A DNA stretch of 64,000 nt from Ophthalmolycus amberensis (GCA_024529925.1 JAFEUB010001041.1:62001-126000); one strand, 5' to 3'. Counted from the stretch's first letter, positions 23,881-35,369 are shown. Notes: generated by a model not told the origin, from the sequence alone. Translations and numbers: made by a program.

Positions 23881-26577
23881 TAAATGCTGATAACCCAAAC
23901 ACGCTCCTTTACGTTCCCAACACTGAGATAACAAAATCAGGATTCTTAGTTTCAGGTAAAGAAAATGTAGTTATGATTACGATATTCTCTTTCTGCTAAT
24001 AGATGCCCCAAGATGCTCTAACATATGAGTAAAAGACAGCTGACTGATGCGAAAGCAATTTAAAAAAAAGAAAAGAAACATTTACATCTCAGTATGTAGG
24101 CCTGGTGTCTAGAGTGTTCTTATGAATAGTTAACTTCTTGTTATGTAATAGTACAGGGTTGTTTGCTTTTCGTCACATTACACACACAGTCCCTTACTCT
24201 CAGCACTTAAATGTGAACAGATGCAGTGCAGCACAGAAGGCCTGTGTGACTCTGCTGTCATCCTCTCATTAATACTTGTGTGTGCGTGTAATCCGAGTCA
24301 TGTGCTCCACTGACTGCACTGTTTAGCTCCCCGAAACAAATACCAAACAAAGTTCTTCCATTACAGCTGACATATAGATGGAACAAGTCTTCATCTCAGC
24401 TGATGTTTCTGTCTCCCTGCTGTGACTTGTCATCTTGGTCTTGCAAGGTTTTCAGACGGCACATCATGTCGTCGTCCGTCAGGGGACTCAGCATGCCACA
24501 CAGCAGATTCTTAGCCGTCGGGCAACTTCTGCTGTCTTGTTATTACAATTCTGATTTGGCTGTCTTATCAGTACACAAACGAGTGATTTCTTTGTGATTT
24601 TTTTAATTGGCCCATGTTTCTTTGTTCCTTTTAACCGGTTTGACAGCAATGTGATCACCCATTATAGGGCCTTTGCTGGGTCACGCTTGTGACTACCGTA
24701 GCTGCAATTTAGAAGGGGTTCTGCTAAGCTGGAACTCACTGGAGTGTAAAACACAATTGCATGCTAGGTTGGACTTGATTGAACACGTTCACCTGGGCTA
24801 CAGCTAAACTGCATGTTACCTTACGCCTAAGGGCATCATTTCAAAATGTGTGCCCTTATTTGAACCGTTTCAGTTTGATTCATTCACTAAAGGACCAGTG
24901 TCCACTTACTGTCCACTTACTGTCCAACTGTTAAAATTCCGATGATGCTCAAATCAGATGCTCTGATTTGATAAACATGTTAAATACTTATCTGGGTCAC
25001 CTTCAGTTATCACAGCATTTAAGCTTTATAGTATATGGATTTTGCCTGACGGGCTACACACCAACTGTCACATCTTCATTGTACCTTCTTTTATAAATCA
25101 ATAAAATTGTTCCAGACATACAAATATACAATAACAGAAAGAGGGGATTTGCAGCAGGGTTCAGATTAAACCACAATTCTGAGGACACAGCAATGGGTTT
25201 TGTGTTCCCAGACATTTTGACTCTTTTGATGCTGATATTCTGTAACTGATAACATTTAGCAATGGATGTCGCAGTAAATCATGCCAGTGAGATGCACAAT
25301 TCCAGGTCCTTAGAACTGTCAGCTAAATGGAATGCAGCCATCATTAATGTCATTAAATAGACCATGGCTGCTGTGAAAACTGCCTATTCACAGTGCACAT
25401 GGTAGCTGTCATGCAGCAGTGCTAACAGACTGGATATGTGGGGCCTATTAGAGATAATGAGCTGTTTGTGTTTCATCCATGTCTGAAACTCACAGCTTAA
25501 CATGTTATTATTTCACATCACATCATCTTTTTGTATTTAGCCAGGACTTCTGGGAAAGCAGCAGTAGTGACACTTATTATCCTTTTAAAGTAAATTGATT
25601 TGATATTTCCGTTCAAATTCAATTTCCTGCTGCAAAAGAAACAATAAAGCGTAAAATATGCTATAGATTGTGATATGAGTGTGTTGTGAAGAAAGCGGAA
25701 GATACCGTATGTTGTAACGTTTGATATCACACAGCAGGTCTGCCCAAAGAAATGATTTTAAACATCAGTATGGCCATGGCTTAGAAAAGAGATATCTACA
25801 GAAACGAGATTAAAAGGCTGCAGTTGGCAAATTAACTCCACAGCCAATTCAGTTTCTGTGTAAGAGGCACAATATACTGGAGGAAATACCATTAACAAGT
25901 GTATTATCCAGAGTTCACCCCAGCCCACATCACAGTGATTTCTAAAAGTGTGGTGTTGTGCTCATTGACAGCTGCCCCCCCAGTTGTAAAAACAGCTGGC
26001 CAATGAGAGCTTTGGAGACAGGATTAAGGATGGGAATGATCATCTTCATGTGCCAGAATAATGTGTGCAGTAATAATAGCGACACAACAATGCTAATAAC
26101 AGCTCTTAACTGTCACAATTATCAAAGTCATATTGTCATTTAACAGCTCCAAGGAACTTCAATGTCAATATGGATGGAAAATGATGTGGGCGAGACAGAA
26201 AACAAGACTAAATAACCTGCCTTCCCTCACAGAATCTGTCTAATATAACACATATTGTGTGCGTGTGTCCGTAGAGGCAGGAGGTTTTTGTTTTCTCCTA
26301 TTTGTCAGAGACAAGAGGGGGATCAAAATATTGAAAAGGAGTAACTATACTTATGTTTCCTTATGAAATATTACCAAATTCTCCTCTTTGGGAAAAAAGA
26401 AAACATGTTTCAAATTTGATTAAAATGCTTCAACAACAACACGCAAGACAGTGGTGGTATCATTTTATTGTATTTCATTGTTTTTTATGCTAATCTATTT
26501 TTGGTCAAAACACCTCAAATGTATCAGTAAATAACTAGTTTCTCAATTTATTCCCGAGAAAATAGTAAAGCCATACC
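23881..26577. other. No gene recognised
   Basis: About 2.7 kb with no repeat family, no long frame and no splice-linked domain. It is the longest stretch in the window that looks like plain single-copy DNA. Confidence 0.5.
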
Positions 26578-26704
26578 TGTCACAGCTCTGCCCCTTCTCT
26601 CCTGTCTCTTATTTCTCACTCACCTATCAGCTCATTCAAGTGCACCTGTCTGCCTCCCTCATCATCAGCCTAACTCCCTTCACCTGCCTCTGTTCACTAA
26701 TCAA

Positions 26705-29431
26705 TTCAATTCTATTTATTTTTGTATAGCCCAAAATCACAAATTACAAATTTGCCTCAGAGGGCTTTACAATATGTACACATGTGACATCCTCTTGTCC
26801 CGGAACCCTCACATCAGAACAGGAAAAACTCCCCAAAAAAACCCTTTAACGGGGAGGAAAGAGGAAGAAACCTGTGGGAGAGCAACAGAGGAGGGATCCC
26901 TCTCCCAGGATGGACAGAAGTGCAATGATGTCATGTGTAGAACAGGATAGTGAATTACAACACATTCAATGTAATTACAGCACATTCAATGTATGACACA
27001 ACCACGACAGGAGGCAACACCTGGTCCAGGTAAACCCGGATACACAGGAACCTGTGAGGCGAGAAAGCACAGAGACGCTGGTGAAGAAGCAGGTCAATAA
27101 TGTGCATTAATGGTATCGGTAATATGAAATAGTAATGTGAGTAATCATAAAAGTGATATTAGCAGTTGGAGTCAGCAGGGCCATGGCAGGAGGAAGGACC
27201 AGGGTCCAGATGAAACCATGCTCCATGGAAACCTGTGAGGAGAGGAAGCACAAGGACTCCGGGGAAGAGACAAAATCAGTACTGTGCATTAATGGTATCG
27301 GTAATAGGATTAATAATGTTAATAATGAAGATCGTAGTAGGTGTCAGTAGGGCCATGGCTGGTTGAAGAACCAGTGTCCAGATAAAACTGCGGTCATGGG
27401 AACCTGTGAGGCGAGAAAGCACAAATACTCCAGGGAAGAAGTAAAGTTAGTAATGAGCATTAATGGGACATCAATGCATACAGACGGAGGTGAAGAAGAG
27501 GAGGAGAGAGGTGCTCAGTGTAGGAAGTCCCCCTGTAGTTTTTGCCTATACCAGTTTGTCCATGGGCCGGTCCAAGGCAAGCCAGAGCCAGCCCTAACTA
27601 TAAGCACTATCAAAGAGGAAAGTCTTAAGCCTACTCTTAAATGTGGTGAGTGTGTCTGCCCCCCGGACTGAAACGGGAAGCTGGTTCCACAGAAGAGGAG
27701 CTTGATAACTGAAGGCTCTGGCTCCCGTCCTACTTTTTAAGACTCTAGGAACCACAAGTAACCCTGAATTAATGGATCGCAGCTCTCTAGTAGGGCAGTA
27801 TGGTACTATAAGCTCTTTAAGATATGATGGAGCCTGACCAATTCGGGCTTTGTAGGTAAGTAAAAGGATTTTAAATTCTATTCTAGATTTTACAGGGAGC
27901 CAGTGCAGAGAAGCTAATACAGGAGTAATATGATCTCTCCTCTTAGTTCTTGTTAGTACACGAGCTGCAGCATTCTGGATCAGCTGGAGAGATTTAAGAG
28001 ACTTATTAGAGCAGCCTGAAAATAAGGAATTGCAATAATCTAGTCTAGAGGTAACAAATGCATGAACTAATTTCTCTGCATCGCTTTGAGATAGGATGTG
28101 CCTGATTTTTGAAATGTTACGTAGGTGAAAAAAGGCAGTCCTAGAAATAAGTTTTATCTGAGAGTTGAAAGACAAATCCTGATCAAAGGTAACTCCAAGA
28201 TTCTTGACGGTGCTGCTGGATGCCAGCGCAATGCCATCTAGAGAAACTATATCATTAGATAACTGATTTCGGAGGTGTTCTGGGCCTAGTAGAATAACTT
28301 CAGTTTTGTCTGAGTTTAACATCAGGAAGTTGCAGGTCATCCAGGTTTTTATGTCCTTAAGACACGCTTGCAGTTTAGCAAGCTGGTTGGTTTCGTCTGG
28401 TTTGATCGATATATATAATTGAGTATCATCTGCATAACAATGAAAGGTTATAGAGTGTTTTCTGATAATATTGCCTAAAGGAAGCATATATAAGGTGAAC
28501 AAGATTGGTCCAAGCACAGAACCTTGTGGAACTCCATAACTGACGTTGGTCTTCATCGAGGCTTCATCATTTACATAAACAAACTGAGATCGATCCGATA
28601 AATAGGATCCAAACCAGTTCAGTGCGGTTCCTTTGATGCCAATATAATGTTCCAGTCTCTGCAACAGGATGTAGTGGTCTATAGTGTCGAACGCAGCACT
28701 AAGGTCTAACAGGACAAGAACAGAGACGAGTCCTTTGTCTGATGCGATTAGAAGGTCATTAGTTATTTTTACCAGAGCTGTCTCTGTGCTATGATGCTTT
28801 CTAAATCCTGACTGAAAATCCTCAAATAAACTATTGTTACACAGAAAGTCACACAACTGATTTGCAACTGCTTTCTCAAGGATCTTAGAGAGGAAGGGAA
28901 GGTTAGAGATCGGTCTATAGTTGGCCAACACCTCTGGATCCAGAGTGGGCTTCTTAAGAAGAGGTTTAATCACAGCTACTTTAAAGGACTGTGGTACATG
29001 ACCTGTTACTAAAGACAGGTTGATGATATCTAATAAAGTTGTGCTAATTAATGGTAGCACTTCTTTAAGGAGCCTAGTCGGTATAGGGTCTAAGAGACAG
29101 GTGGAAGGTTTAGACGTAAAAATTGTTGAAGTCAGTTTGTCAAGGTCAATGGGAGTAAAGCCATCTAAACATATATCAGGGTTTACAGCTGTTTCTAAGG
29201 TTACTCTATTTGTGGAAAGATCGGTCGAGGGCAGGAGATTATTAATGTTCTCTCTAATAATTATAATTTTATCATTAAAGAAGTTCATGAAGTCATTGCT
29301 ACTGAGGTCTATAGGGATACTCGGCACAACAGAGCTGTGACTCTCTGTCAGCCTGGCTACAGTGCTGAAGAGGAACCTGGGGTTGTTCTTATTTTTCTCT
29401 ATTAACGATGAGTAATAAGCTGCTCGATGAG
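26705..29431 (-). mobile_element. L2/CR1-type LINE, 5'-truncated, 2.7 kb
   Basis: Flanking TAATCAA at 26698-26704 and 29432-29438 is a plausible 7-bp target duplication. The element holds a full RT-to-C-terminus frame and about 890 bp of 3' UTR ending in AATTGAATTGATT-like repeats. The UTR has three related blocks around 27025, 27185 and 27355, each with GGCCATGGC or CCAGATRAAAC and AAACCTGTGAGG words. The endonuclease and 5' end are absent, as expected of target-primed reverse transcription that stopped early. Confidence 0.85.
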
Positions 29432-29471
29432 TAATCAAGCACTCCCTCCTCATCAGCACAACTCCCCTCAC
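27594..29471 (-). CDS. Uninterrupted L2-type LINE reverse transcriptase frame (partial ORF2)
   Basis: The frame has 625 codons. It starts with the LINE linker AAYYSSLIEKNKNNPRF, then RT fingers and palm: NYRPISNLPFLSKILEKAV, GFRKHHSTETALV, LDLSAAFDTIDH (first catalytic Asp), GVPQGSVLGPILFTLYM and FHCYADDTQLY (YADD catalytic pair). It continues LNSDKTEVILLG, HLRNISKIR, and a C-terminal block LHWLPVKSRIEFKILLLTYKA with LLWNQLPVSVRGADTLTTFK. The domain order and length fit the RT-plus-C-terminal half of ORF2, about two thirds of the full protein. The first ~14 codons including the ATG are read from the flanking LTR, so the start is accidental. All RT motifs are intact, which suggests a recent insertion, but without the APE endonuclease it could not move alone. 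Confidence 0.9.
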   Translation of the reverse strand: MRGVVLMRRECLITHRAAYYSSLIEKNKNNPRFLFSTVARLTESHSSVVPSIPIDLSSNDFMNFFNDKIIIIRENINNLLPSTDLSTNRVTLETAVNPDICLDGFTPIDLDKLTSTIFTSKPSTCLLDPIPTRLLKEVLPLISTTLLDIINLSLVTGHVPQSFKVAVIKPLLKKPTLDPEVLANYRPISNLPFLSKILEKAVANQLCDFLCNNSLFEDFQSGFRKHHSTETALVKITNDLLIASDKGLVSVLVLLDLSAAFDTIDHYILLQRLEHYIGIKGTALNWFGSYLSDRSQFVYVNDEASMKTNVSYGVPQGSVLGPILFTLYMLPLGNIIRKHSITFHCYADDTQLYISIKPDETNQLAKLQACLKDIKTWMTCNFLMLNSDKTEVILLGPEHLRNQLSNDIVSLDGIALASSSTVKNLGVTFDQDLSFNSQIKLISRTAFFHLRNISKIRHILSQSDAEKLVHAFVTSRLDYCNSLFSGCSNKSLKSLQLIQNAAARVLTRTKRRDHITPVLASLHWLPVKSRIEFKILLLTYKARIGQAPSYLKELIVPYCPTRELRSINSGLLVVPRVLKSRTGARAFSYQAPLLWNQLPVSVRGADTLTTFKSRLKTFLFDSAYS

Positions 29472-29744
29472 CTGTTCAAGCCACCATATATACTCCCCTG
29501 CATTCCCTGTTCCAGTGCCAGATCATTGCCATGTCTACCCGCCCGTTTTGCTCGTCCTGTTCCCGGTTTCCCAGTCTGCCTGCCCTGCCTCGTCCTGCTG
29601 TATTTTCCCCCTCGTCTCTTGTCTCGTCCTTGGATTCCCTGTTGTGTTCCGGTAAAGATTCCCGTTTTGTTCGTATCTCATTAAAACCCGTTTCTCAGTG
29701 CATCTGACTGTCTGCTTTTGAGTCCTCCACCACACCCCGTGACA

Positions 29745-30299
29745 CTATACTGCCCTATTTCAAAAGAGGCTAAGGAAGTGTCCTTCAAAATGATTCACGA
29801 ATATCATGCTGCCAATCACTAAATTGAAAAAAGACAAACATGCAGAAATTGATAAATGACATAAAGATGAACTGCTCCTGTGATGATTATTCAGAAGACC
29901 TTTGCAGATGTGTGATTGATTGGTTTGAACTTGGTTTCTTCAAAAACTTAAGAAAATATATTGTTTTATATGTATGTATGTATGTTTGATAATTAAGTAT
30001 TTTATTCATAAATATAAATAAAATGATGAACATATTTAGAATTTTTTTCTGAAGGATGTTGAGTGATATGTGAAATGTGTGAATTTCTAACTGGAATAAC
30101 AAAAACGCTATCAAGACACAGAAAATCTGTATGTTTTGTAACATGTTTGTTTGATATACCCCAGGCTCTGTGTTATTGTTCTATTTGTATTATATCCCCT
30201 CTATACTAAATCTGTGTTGTTTTGTTTGATAAGAAAACAGTTAAAGAGATTAGTAGCCAACTAGTATAAAATAACATGAAGCCATGAGTTGGTTTCACC
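29745..30299. other. No gene recognised; AT-rich
   Basis: A short TATG run lies near 29971-29985. The 85-codon minus frame is low-complexity hydrophobic sequence and has no known domain. Confidence 0.45.
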
Positions 30300-30431
30300 A
30301 GCCGCCATAGATATAATGTTCTATGGTAGCAATTTCACTAACAAGGACCACGCCAATAACGGTATAAGTTTCGAGAGTTTTATTGCGTAATGGAATGATA
30401 GTTAGGTTTAGGAAGCAGAAGGGTTCGAGTG

Positions 30432-30530
30432 ATGTAGAGGGATGTAGGGTAGGGGTAGAGGGATGTAGGGATGTAGGGTAGAGGGATGAAAGGAGGTAGG
30501 GTAGGGGTAGAGGGATGAAGGGATGTGATG
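30432..30530. repeat. GTAGGGTAGAGGGAT minisatellite at the Ngaro 3' end
   Basis: Six or so degenerate units of 15-22 bp built from GTAGGGT and AGAGGGAT, at the 3' side of the recombinase region on the coding strand. It extends the recombinase frame with proline-rich nonsense. Confidence 0.75.
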
Positions 30531-30619
30531 GGGACCGTTGGTGTCCGGCGGCTGGTGGGAATGGAGACTGTTGGGTGGGGCCATCTCTTAGGAAGCTCTG
30601 GCGGTGCAGAGTCCCCAAA

Positions 30620-31400
30620 GATAGCTTCATGTGGACAGATGCCGGTGAGCATTTCTGATGTTGTTCTGGTTGAGGCGGATGTAGGAGAGGTACGCGGTGG
30701 AAGACCAGCGACCAAGAATCTTAATGATGTGGTCTGGAATTCCTTGACTCGAGGCGGCACTGATGTGGAATGAATGAATGTGGAAAACTTGAGGGGTATT
30801 CCTGATTTGGCTAATATATAGCGGAAGTGGTGGTGGAACCAGGACCGTGTAGCCCCGTTGCCTGTTTCGGTGATGAAAAGGGAATCTTGCGGAGAAGTTT
30901 GGCCGGCTAATCTTGAGATTAAGTTATCTCGGATGGGTTCATACGGACTCAGGTATGTGTCTAGTCGGAAGAGGTAGATAGGCTGAGGCGGACCGAACTG
31001 GTTGGTCTTGCTGCATTTGAGGTGATAAATGACTGTGTCAGGAGGATGAATTGAGATGTCGGACATGGTGGCATGTCGTGACGGATTGTGGTCGGAGTTT
31101 GGGGCAGTGAACTCGGAGCAGCGAAGGAAGCCGAAGAACCAGCCAGCAAGAACATGGACTCGACTACTTTGTCCGTGAAGGGAGAGAGGTAGACTGAGTG
31201 GAGAGTATGGATGCAACGGGTGAGAAGGTCCGAGGTGAGGGGCAGACATTTAGGCATAGGCCGTGGTTCGGCTTTACGGAGACCTTTGAGTAACATCGTT
31301 AAATGCGAGTGGGTGGAGGCTGGGCACGGCGTTCCTGAAGACAGTTTTGTGAAAAAGTTAATTCCGCTTATGTATACCCGTATAGTGGAGGACTTTATCT
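30620..31400 (-). pseudogene. Ngaro tyrosine recombinase, frameshifted, HxxR changed
   Basis: The N-terminal core-binding part TIRVYISGINFFTKL and PKCLPLTSDLL precede a frameshift after ESMFLLAG. The next frame gives FFGFLRCSEF (first catalytic Arg) and LKCSKTNQFG (Lys). The HxxR box reads HSFHISAA where HSFRxGAA is expected, after another frameshift. It is followed by IIKILGRWSSTAYLSYIR with the Tyr nucleophile. So all five positions can be located, but one Arg is His and two frame breaks are present. Role in the family: integrates circular cDNA by site-specific recombination without a target duplication. Confidence 0.75.
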
Positions 31401-31592
31401 TAAGGAGGGAATGGGAAAATGTAATGAAGCTTGTGAGGGTAAGGATGTCGAGTGATGGGAAGGGAAGGTTAAAAGAGGCGTGGAAAGCTTTGAAGCGTTT
31501 CCATCCGGTGAAGTACGACGAGAGTGTTTGAGGGGCGACGCTGTTGAGGATGGTGTCTTGAGAGGCAGAGATTAGGTGTTCCAGTTGCAGGG

Positions 31593-32798
31593 TCAGTTGA
31601 AGATGGTGGCTGAAAACGTTGGGACCGGAGTCGGCAGAGGGTCTGAGGTTGGTGCTAATCGTCTGAATTTCTGGAATGAGAAACGGGAGAGTGAATCAGC
31701 GATGGAGTTGTAGTGACCTGGGATGTGGGAGGCTCGGATGATGAACTGGTGCTGGGCTGAAACCAAGGTTAGTCTCGGCATGAACATCATTATGTCTGGA
31801 CAATGTGACCGTCCTTTATTGATGATGTCTACGACGGCGCTGTTGGCCGAGTAGACAGAAATGGTCTTTGTTGACCATTCATGCCCCCAAAGAATGGCTC
31901 CTACGACTATTGGATACATTTCGGCGATTGCGGAGGAAGGAGTAAGGGATGAGAATTCGGGCAGCCATGCGGCTGAGAACCACTTGTCGCCATAGAGGCC
32001 GCCAAAACCGATTGAGGGTGCTGCGTCTGTGTACAGCTGGATGTCTTCCGGCTTGGTGATGTGCTCGTCGTAGAAGAAAGAGATGCCATTCCAGGAGGAG
32101 AGGAACTGGTGCCATAGCTTTAGCTCTGTCTTGCAAGCTTTGTCGAGTGTGACGTGGTTGTGGAGCTTTGTGACAGAGGAGGCGACTGAAAGGAGGTGTG
32201 AGAAGAAAGATCGGCCTTGGGGGATGATGCGGATGGCGTAGTTGAGGTGGCCTAACAGTGAGAGGAGTTGATGTTTGGTGCATTCAGGGGCCAGGAGGAA
32301 ATTAGAGATGATTAATGAAATCCGGTTGACTTTCTCGGTAGGTAGGGATGCTTGGACTGAGACGGTGTCGAGGGTGATTCCGAGGAATTCCAGAGATGTA
32401 CTGGGACCTGCGGTTTTCTCTGCGGAGAGGGGAACACCGAGTTCCTGGAACACGGCGGTTAGAGTGTGGAGGCCGAGTGCTGGGGGAGAGGAAGGTGGGG
32501 TGATGGTGAGGAAGTCGTCTAGGAGGTGGATGACATATGGGAGTTTATGGACGTTGATCAGGATCCAGCAGAGTGCTTCAGAAAGGCAATCGAAAATTTT
32601 TGGGCTGCTCTTACACCCGAAAGTCAGACGCACCGAGAAGTAATAAGCACCCTTCCAGAGGACACCGAAAAGGGGCCAGTAGTCGGGGTGGATGGGAAGT
32701 ACTTTAAAGGCACTTGTGATGTCTGCTTTAGACAACCAGGCTCCTGGACCAGCAAGACGAATGAGGGATGCAGCGTGGTCGATAGTGGTGTACTGCAT
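31593..32798 (-). CDS. Ngaro reverse transcriptase - RNase H (open segment)
   Basis: A 401-codon frame holds RT motifs WLSKADITSAFKVLPIHP, LTFGCKSSPKIFDCLSEALC, and VIHLLDDFLTI with the catalytic DD. These are followed by LEFLGITLDT and LLGHLNYAIRIIPQGRSFF. RNase H follows with LYTDAAPSIGFGGLYGDKWF, IAEMYPIVVGAILWG, VYSANSAVVDIINKG (expected SDN here reads SAN) and ASHIPGHYNSIADSLSRF. Upstream, about 32800-33170 continues the RT (KYSGKKRLIIDLSSPHGS) in two other frames, so the protein is broken N-terminally. The SAN variant removes one acidic RNase H position. Confidence 0.85.
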   Translation of the reverse strand: MQYTTIDHAASLIRLAGPGAWLSKADITSAFKVLPIHPDYWPLFGVLWKGAYYFSVRLTFGCKSSPKIFDCLSEALCWILINVHKLPYVIHLLDDFLTITPPSSPPALGLHTLTAVFQELGVPLSAEKTAGPSTSLEFLGITLDTVSVQASLPTEKVNRISLIISNFLLAPECTKHQLLSLLGHLNYAIRIIPQGRSFFSHLLSVASSVTKLHNHVTLDKACKTELKLWHQFLSSWNGISFFYDEHITKPEDIQLYTDAAPSIGFGGLYGDKWFSAAWLPEFSSLTPSSAIAEMYPIVVGAILWGHEWSTKTISVYSANSAVVDIINKGRSHCPDIMMFMPRLTLVSAQHQFIIRASHIPGHYNSIADSLSRFSFQKFRRLAPTSDPLPTPVPTFSATIFN

Positions 32799-33184
32799 GG
32801 AGTAGTCCGGCTGGGGATTAGGCTGTTGATGCTTGGAACTGTGGAGCCGTGGGGGGAAGAGAGGTCTATAATTAATCTCTTTTTGCCTGAGTATTTTCTA
32901 GCAGCGATGCCGATTGGACTGATTCTAAATATAGGGAAAGGTGGGCTACTGAATGGGACTATTATGCGTCTTTGACTTCTTGAGCCAGGAGCTTGTCGAC
33001 TGTGTGGGGTTCGGAGATGGCCAATTGCAAATTTTTACAAGTGAAGGAAGATTCTGGCTTCACCTGCACGCCTGGGTGGAAGCCATGGGTGAGACCCTGG
33101 ATGAGGAAGCTTGTGAACTGGTGGTCTGGTTGAGTTTGAAGGGCGGAAGCTAGGGTGTGGATGTTGATTGGTGTGTTGAGGTAC

Positions 33185-34247
33185 TTACACTTGCTGTGCT
33201 TTGTTGGTTGATGGGGACAGGTTGGTCTTGCGTGGGCCCCCCCCGCAGAAGGAGCAGGTGTGGAGGAAGCGGCAGCTGGAGGATTGGCATCCTAGGTCAT
33301 TGAAGTTGCACACCATTCTCCCGCCCTGGTAGAGGATTGGTCTACCTCTTTTGTCCATACCTCTGGGGGGACCACCGGAGGTGGTTGGCTGGTTGATTTC
33401 TGGTTTAGGGGTGATGGATGGTGGGGGAAGTAATGGAGGCAGGCTGCGGTAAACGGGGGGGGCTTCGTTTGCGGGAAGCTGGGGTGGCGGGCAGGGGTGC
33501 TGCGAGGGTGCATGTAGAGGCCGGATGGGAGGGTGCGCCGCAGTGCTCACAATTTAGAGAGGCACGAGCTGCGAAAACTCTGCAGTACAGTTCTGGGTCG
33601 ACTGTTCCCCAGTATGTTCCCCGGTTGAACTGCTGCACACGACCGGTGGCTTCGGATGTGAATAGGAAGTGGTAGGTGTAGAACAACATTACCGCCGAAC
33701 CGCAAGGCTAGGTTTAGTATAAGTACCATGTAGTCATCCAACTCGGCCCTGCGGTCAGGGAAAACAGAGCAGATGATATCACGGTATAGGGAAAAAGAGT
33801 AGGCAAATTCGGTCGTGGTGAGTTCCTTGGATCGGGTGGGGAGTGGCTGTTTGAGTTCGATGGGTGCATTTAAAAAAGGATGGTTAGTTACATATGGGTT
33901 ATGGGGAGGGGGAGGGTAGGGGAAGAGAGGGGGGAAAGCGGAGACATGAGGAAACGCCGAGTTTTGGCTGTTGGTTCCGCCGTAGAATCCTGCTGTTGGA
34001 GCATTCTGTGCGGGTAGGGTAGCCGGTGTTGAGTTGGAAGGAAAGGCAGGAGCGAGGGAAGAGGGAAAGTTGCTGGGATGAAAGGATGCATGCGCATGGG
34101 TTGGAAGTGCAGAATGGGGAAAAGAGACTGCGGGGTGAGGTATCCCTGATGCAGAGAGAGTATGGGGGGGGGGGGGTGCGATACGACCTGGCCCTCTGGA
34201 GGGGCTGGTGTGTGTGACTGGGCTTGTCTGGCCGCGTTGTGCGTCAT
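33185..34247 (-). pseudogene. Ngaro ORF1 (gag-like), frameshifted
   Basis: A proline-rich N-terminus (34247-33888) shifts frame into a conserved block with ELTTTEFAYSFSLYRDIICS and PDRRAELDDYMVLILNLALR. Next is a second frame with FYTYHFLF and the zinc-binding-like LNCEHCGAPSHPASTC. The last frame has GRPILYQGGRMVCNFNDLGC and SSSCRFLHTCSFCGG, the Cys/His signature found at the end of DIRS/Ngaro ORF1. Two to three single-base frameshifts separate these blocks. The product would be a nucleic-acid-binding structural protein. Confidence 0.75.
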
Positions 34248-34300
34248 GACGTCATCGACGTAGCGCCTGCTGCTGCGCGGGGAACCCGGAAGTGCCTTTC

Positions 34301-35369
34301 CAGTTATTTGTCTGGACTGACGTACTGTGTTGCTTCAAAGATTGAAGAATATAAGATACAAGTGTAACGTATATTCTAACATGAAGCCATACAGACGTGT
34401 CAATGTTAACATGTACATACAAGAGCTTTTAAATACTATATGGAGCTGAGGGAAGGTGCTGTGGCAGCTCAGTGATTTAGATGGGAATCCAACCCCTGAT
34501 CTTTTTTGCATCCCCTCACTGTGTCTCACTGTGTTTCACTGTGTCTCACTGTGTCTCACTGTGCACAATCTAATGAAGCAGATATTCAGCAAAACATTAT
34601 TGTATAACCACAGATTAACCACAGTATAAGTGCCATGTAGTCACTTGGCATTGTACTGTAGTGTTACAGAGGGAGACATCTGCAGCAAAGGCGGCTAATC
34701 ATGTTATCTTGAGTTTGTGTATTCCAACAGCTGCCATGATGTTTAGCCTGTGTACCATAATAGTTCCTGCTGTTACTAATGGAGATGAGTGTCAACAGGC
34801 TTCAGCCCGCAGATGCTGATAATTATTGTTCTCTGGTAGCAACTGTATTAACACACACAGATACACTGACATACTGCAGTTTGTACACATACTTTGATAC
34901 ATTCACATGCTATGCTGATGTACTGTAAATATAGTAAAGAAGTAAATATTATTTATTTTCTTTTAATATATATATTTTTTATACGTTGCGGTGAAGTTCA
35001 GCTGATTTTGACAGTCGTAAGTGTAGTTCAGCTGTTTATGTTAAGTTGGCTTCTGGTTTCCACCATTTTGTTCATTTCAGTACAATTTAAGCTTGAGAAC
35101 ATGTTATTCATATCACTGATAAGATGACAACAGTCAGGTTTTATCCAAATGTCGTGCAGATTTGAACCAAAATACCAATTAATGTGTTTCAAACCACTTC
35201 TGTCACTAATATTAGGAGCTGGGTGCATCAATAAACTGCCGTGGTAACACCAGGTGGGTGTCATGAAACTATTGCGGAAACATTGAGTGGATAACATGGT
35301 GGAAATATCACAATTTTGTTTGTTTCAAGTATTAATGTGAGGAAAAAGACAGATTTCCATCTATTACCA
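34301..35369. other. No gene recognised
   Basis: Contains only a short 10-bp tandem array (34516-34563) and unassigned DNA. Confidence 0.45.
34516..34563. repeat. TCACTGTGTC 10-bp tandem array, about 4.8 copies
   Basis: Units TCACTGTGTC, TCACTGTGTT, TCACTGTGTC, TCACTGTGTC, then a partial. Confidence 0.9.

Larger units (their letters stand above)
26578..29744 (+). mobile_element. Gypsy-like solo LTR split by an L2 LINE
   Basis: The outer ends TGTCACAG (26578) and GTGACA (29744) are the inverted TGTCAC/GTGACA termini common in fish Gypsy LTRs. Removing the LINE (26705-29431) leaves about 430 bp that holds a CATATATAC TATA-like box near 29490 and an ATTAAA poly(A)-like signal near 29678, both on the plus strand. 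No internal coding region or exact target duplication was seen. Confidence 0.6.
30300..34300 (-). mobile_element. Ngaro-type tyrosine-recombinase retrotransposon, ~4 kb, degenerate
   Basis: On the minus strand the order is gag-like ORF1 with a Cys-rich C-terminus, then RT, RNase H, and tyrosine recombinase. There is no aspartic protease and no DDE integrase. This is the DIRS/Ngaro arrangement. I favour Ngaro because no methylase-like domain follows the RNase H and because the RT motifs (LTFGCKSSPKIFDCLSEALC, HLLDDF) look like that group. Left and right boundaries are estimates: the split direct repeats expected of Ngaro were not resolved. At least four frame breaks are present. Confidence 0.8.

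Noticed and set aside
29427..29684. 85-codon proline-rich plus frame
   Set aside because: It lies entirely in the LTR next to the L2 LINE and is non-coding U3/R-type sequence.
32275..32975. Plus-strand frames of 122 and 149 codons
   Set aside because: They are antisense to the Ngaro RT, which has clear motifs on the minus strand.
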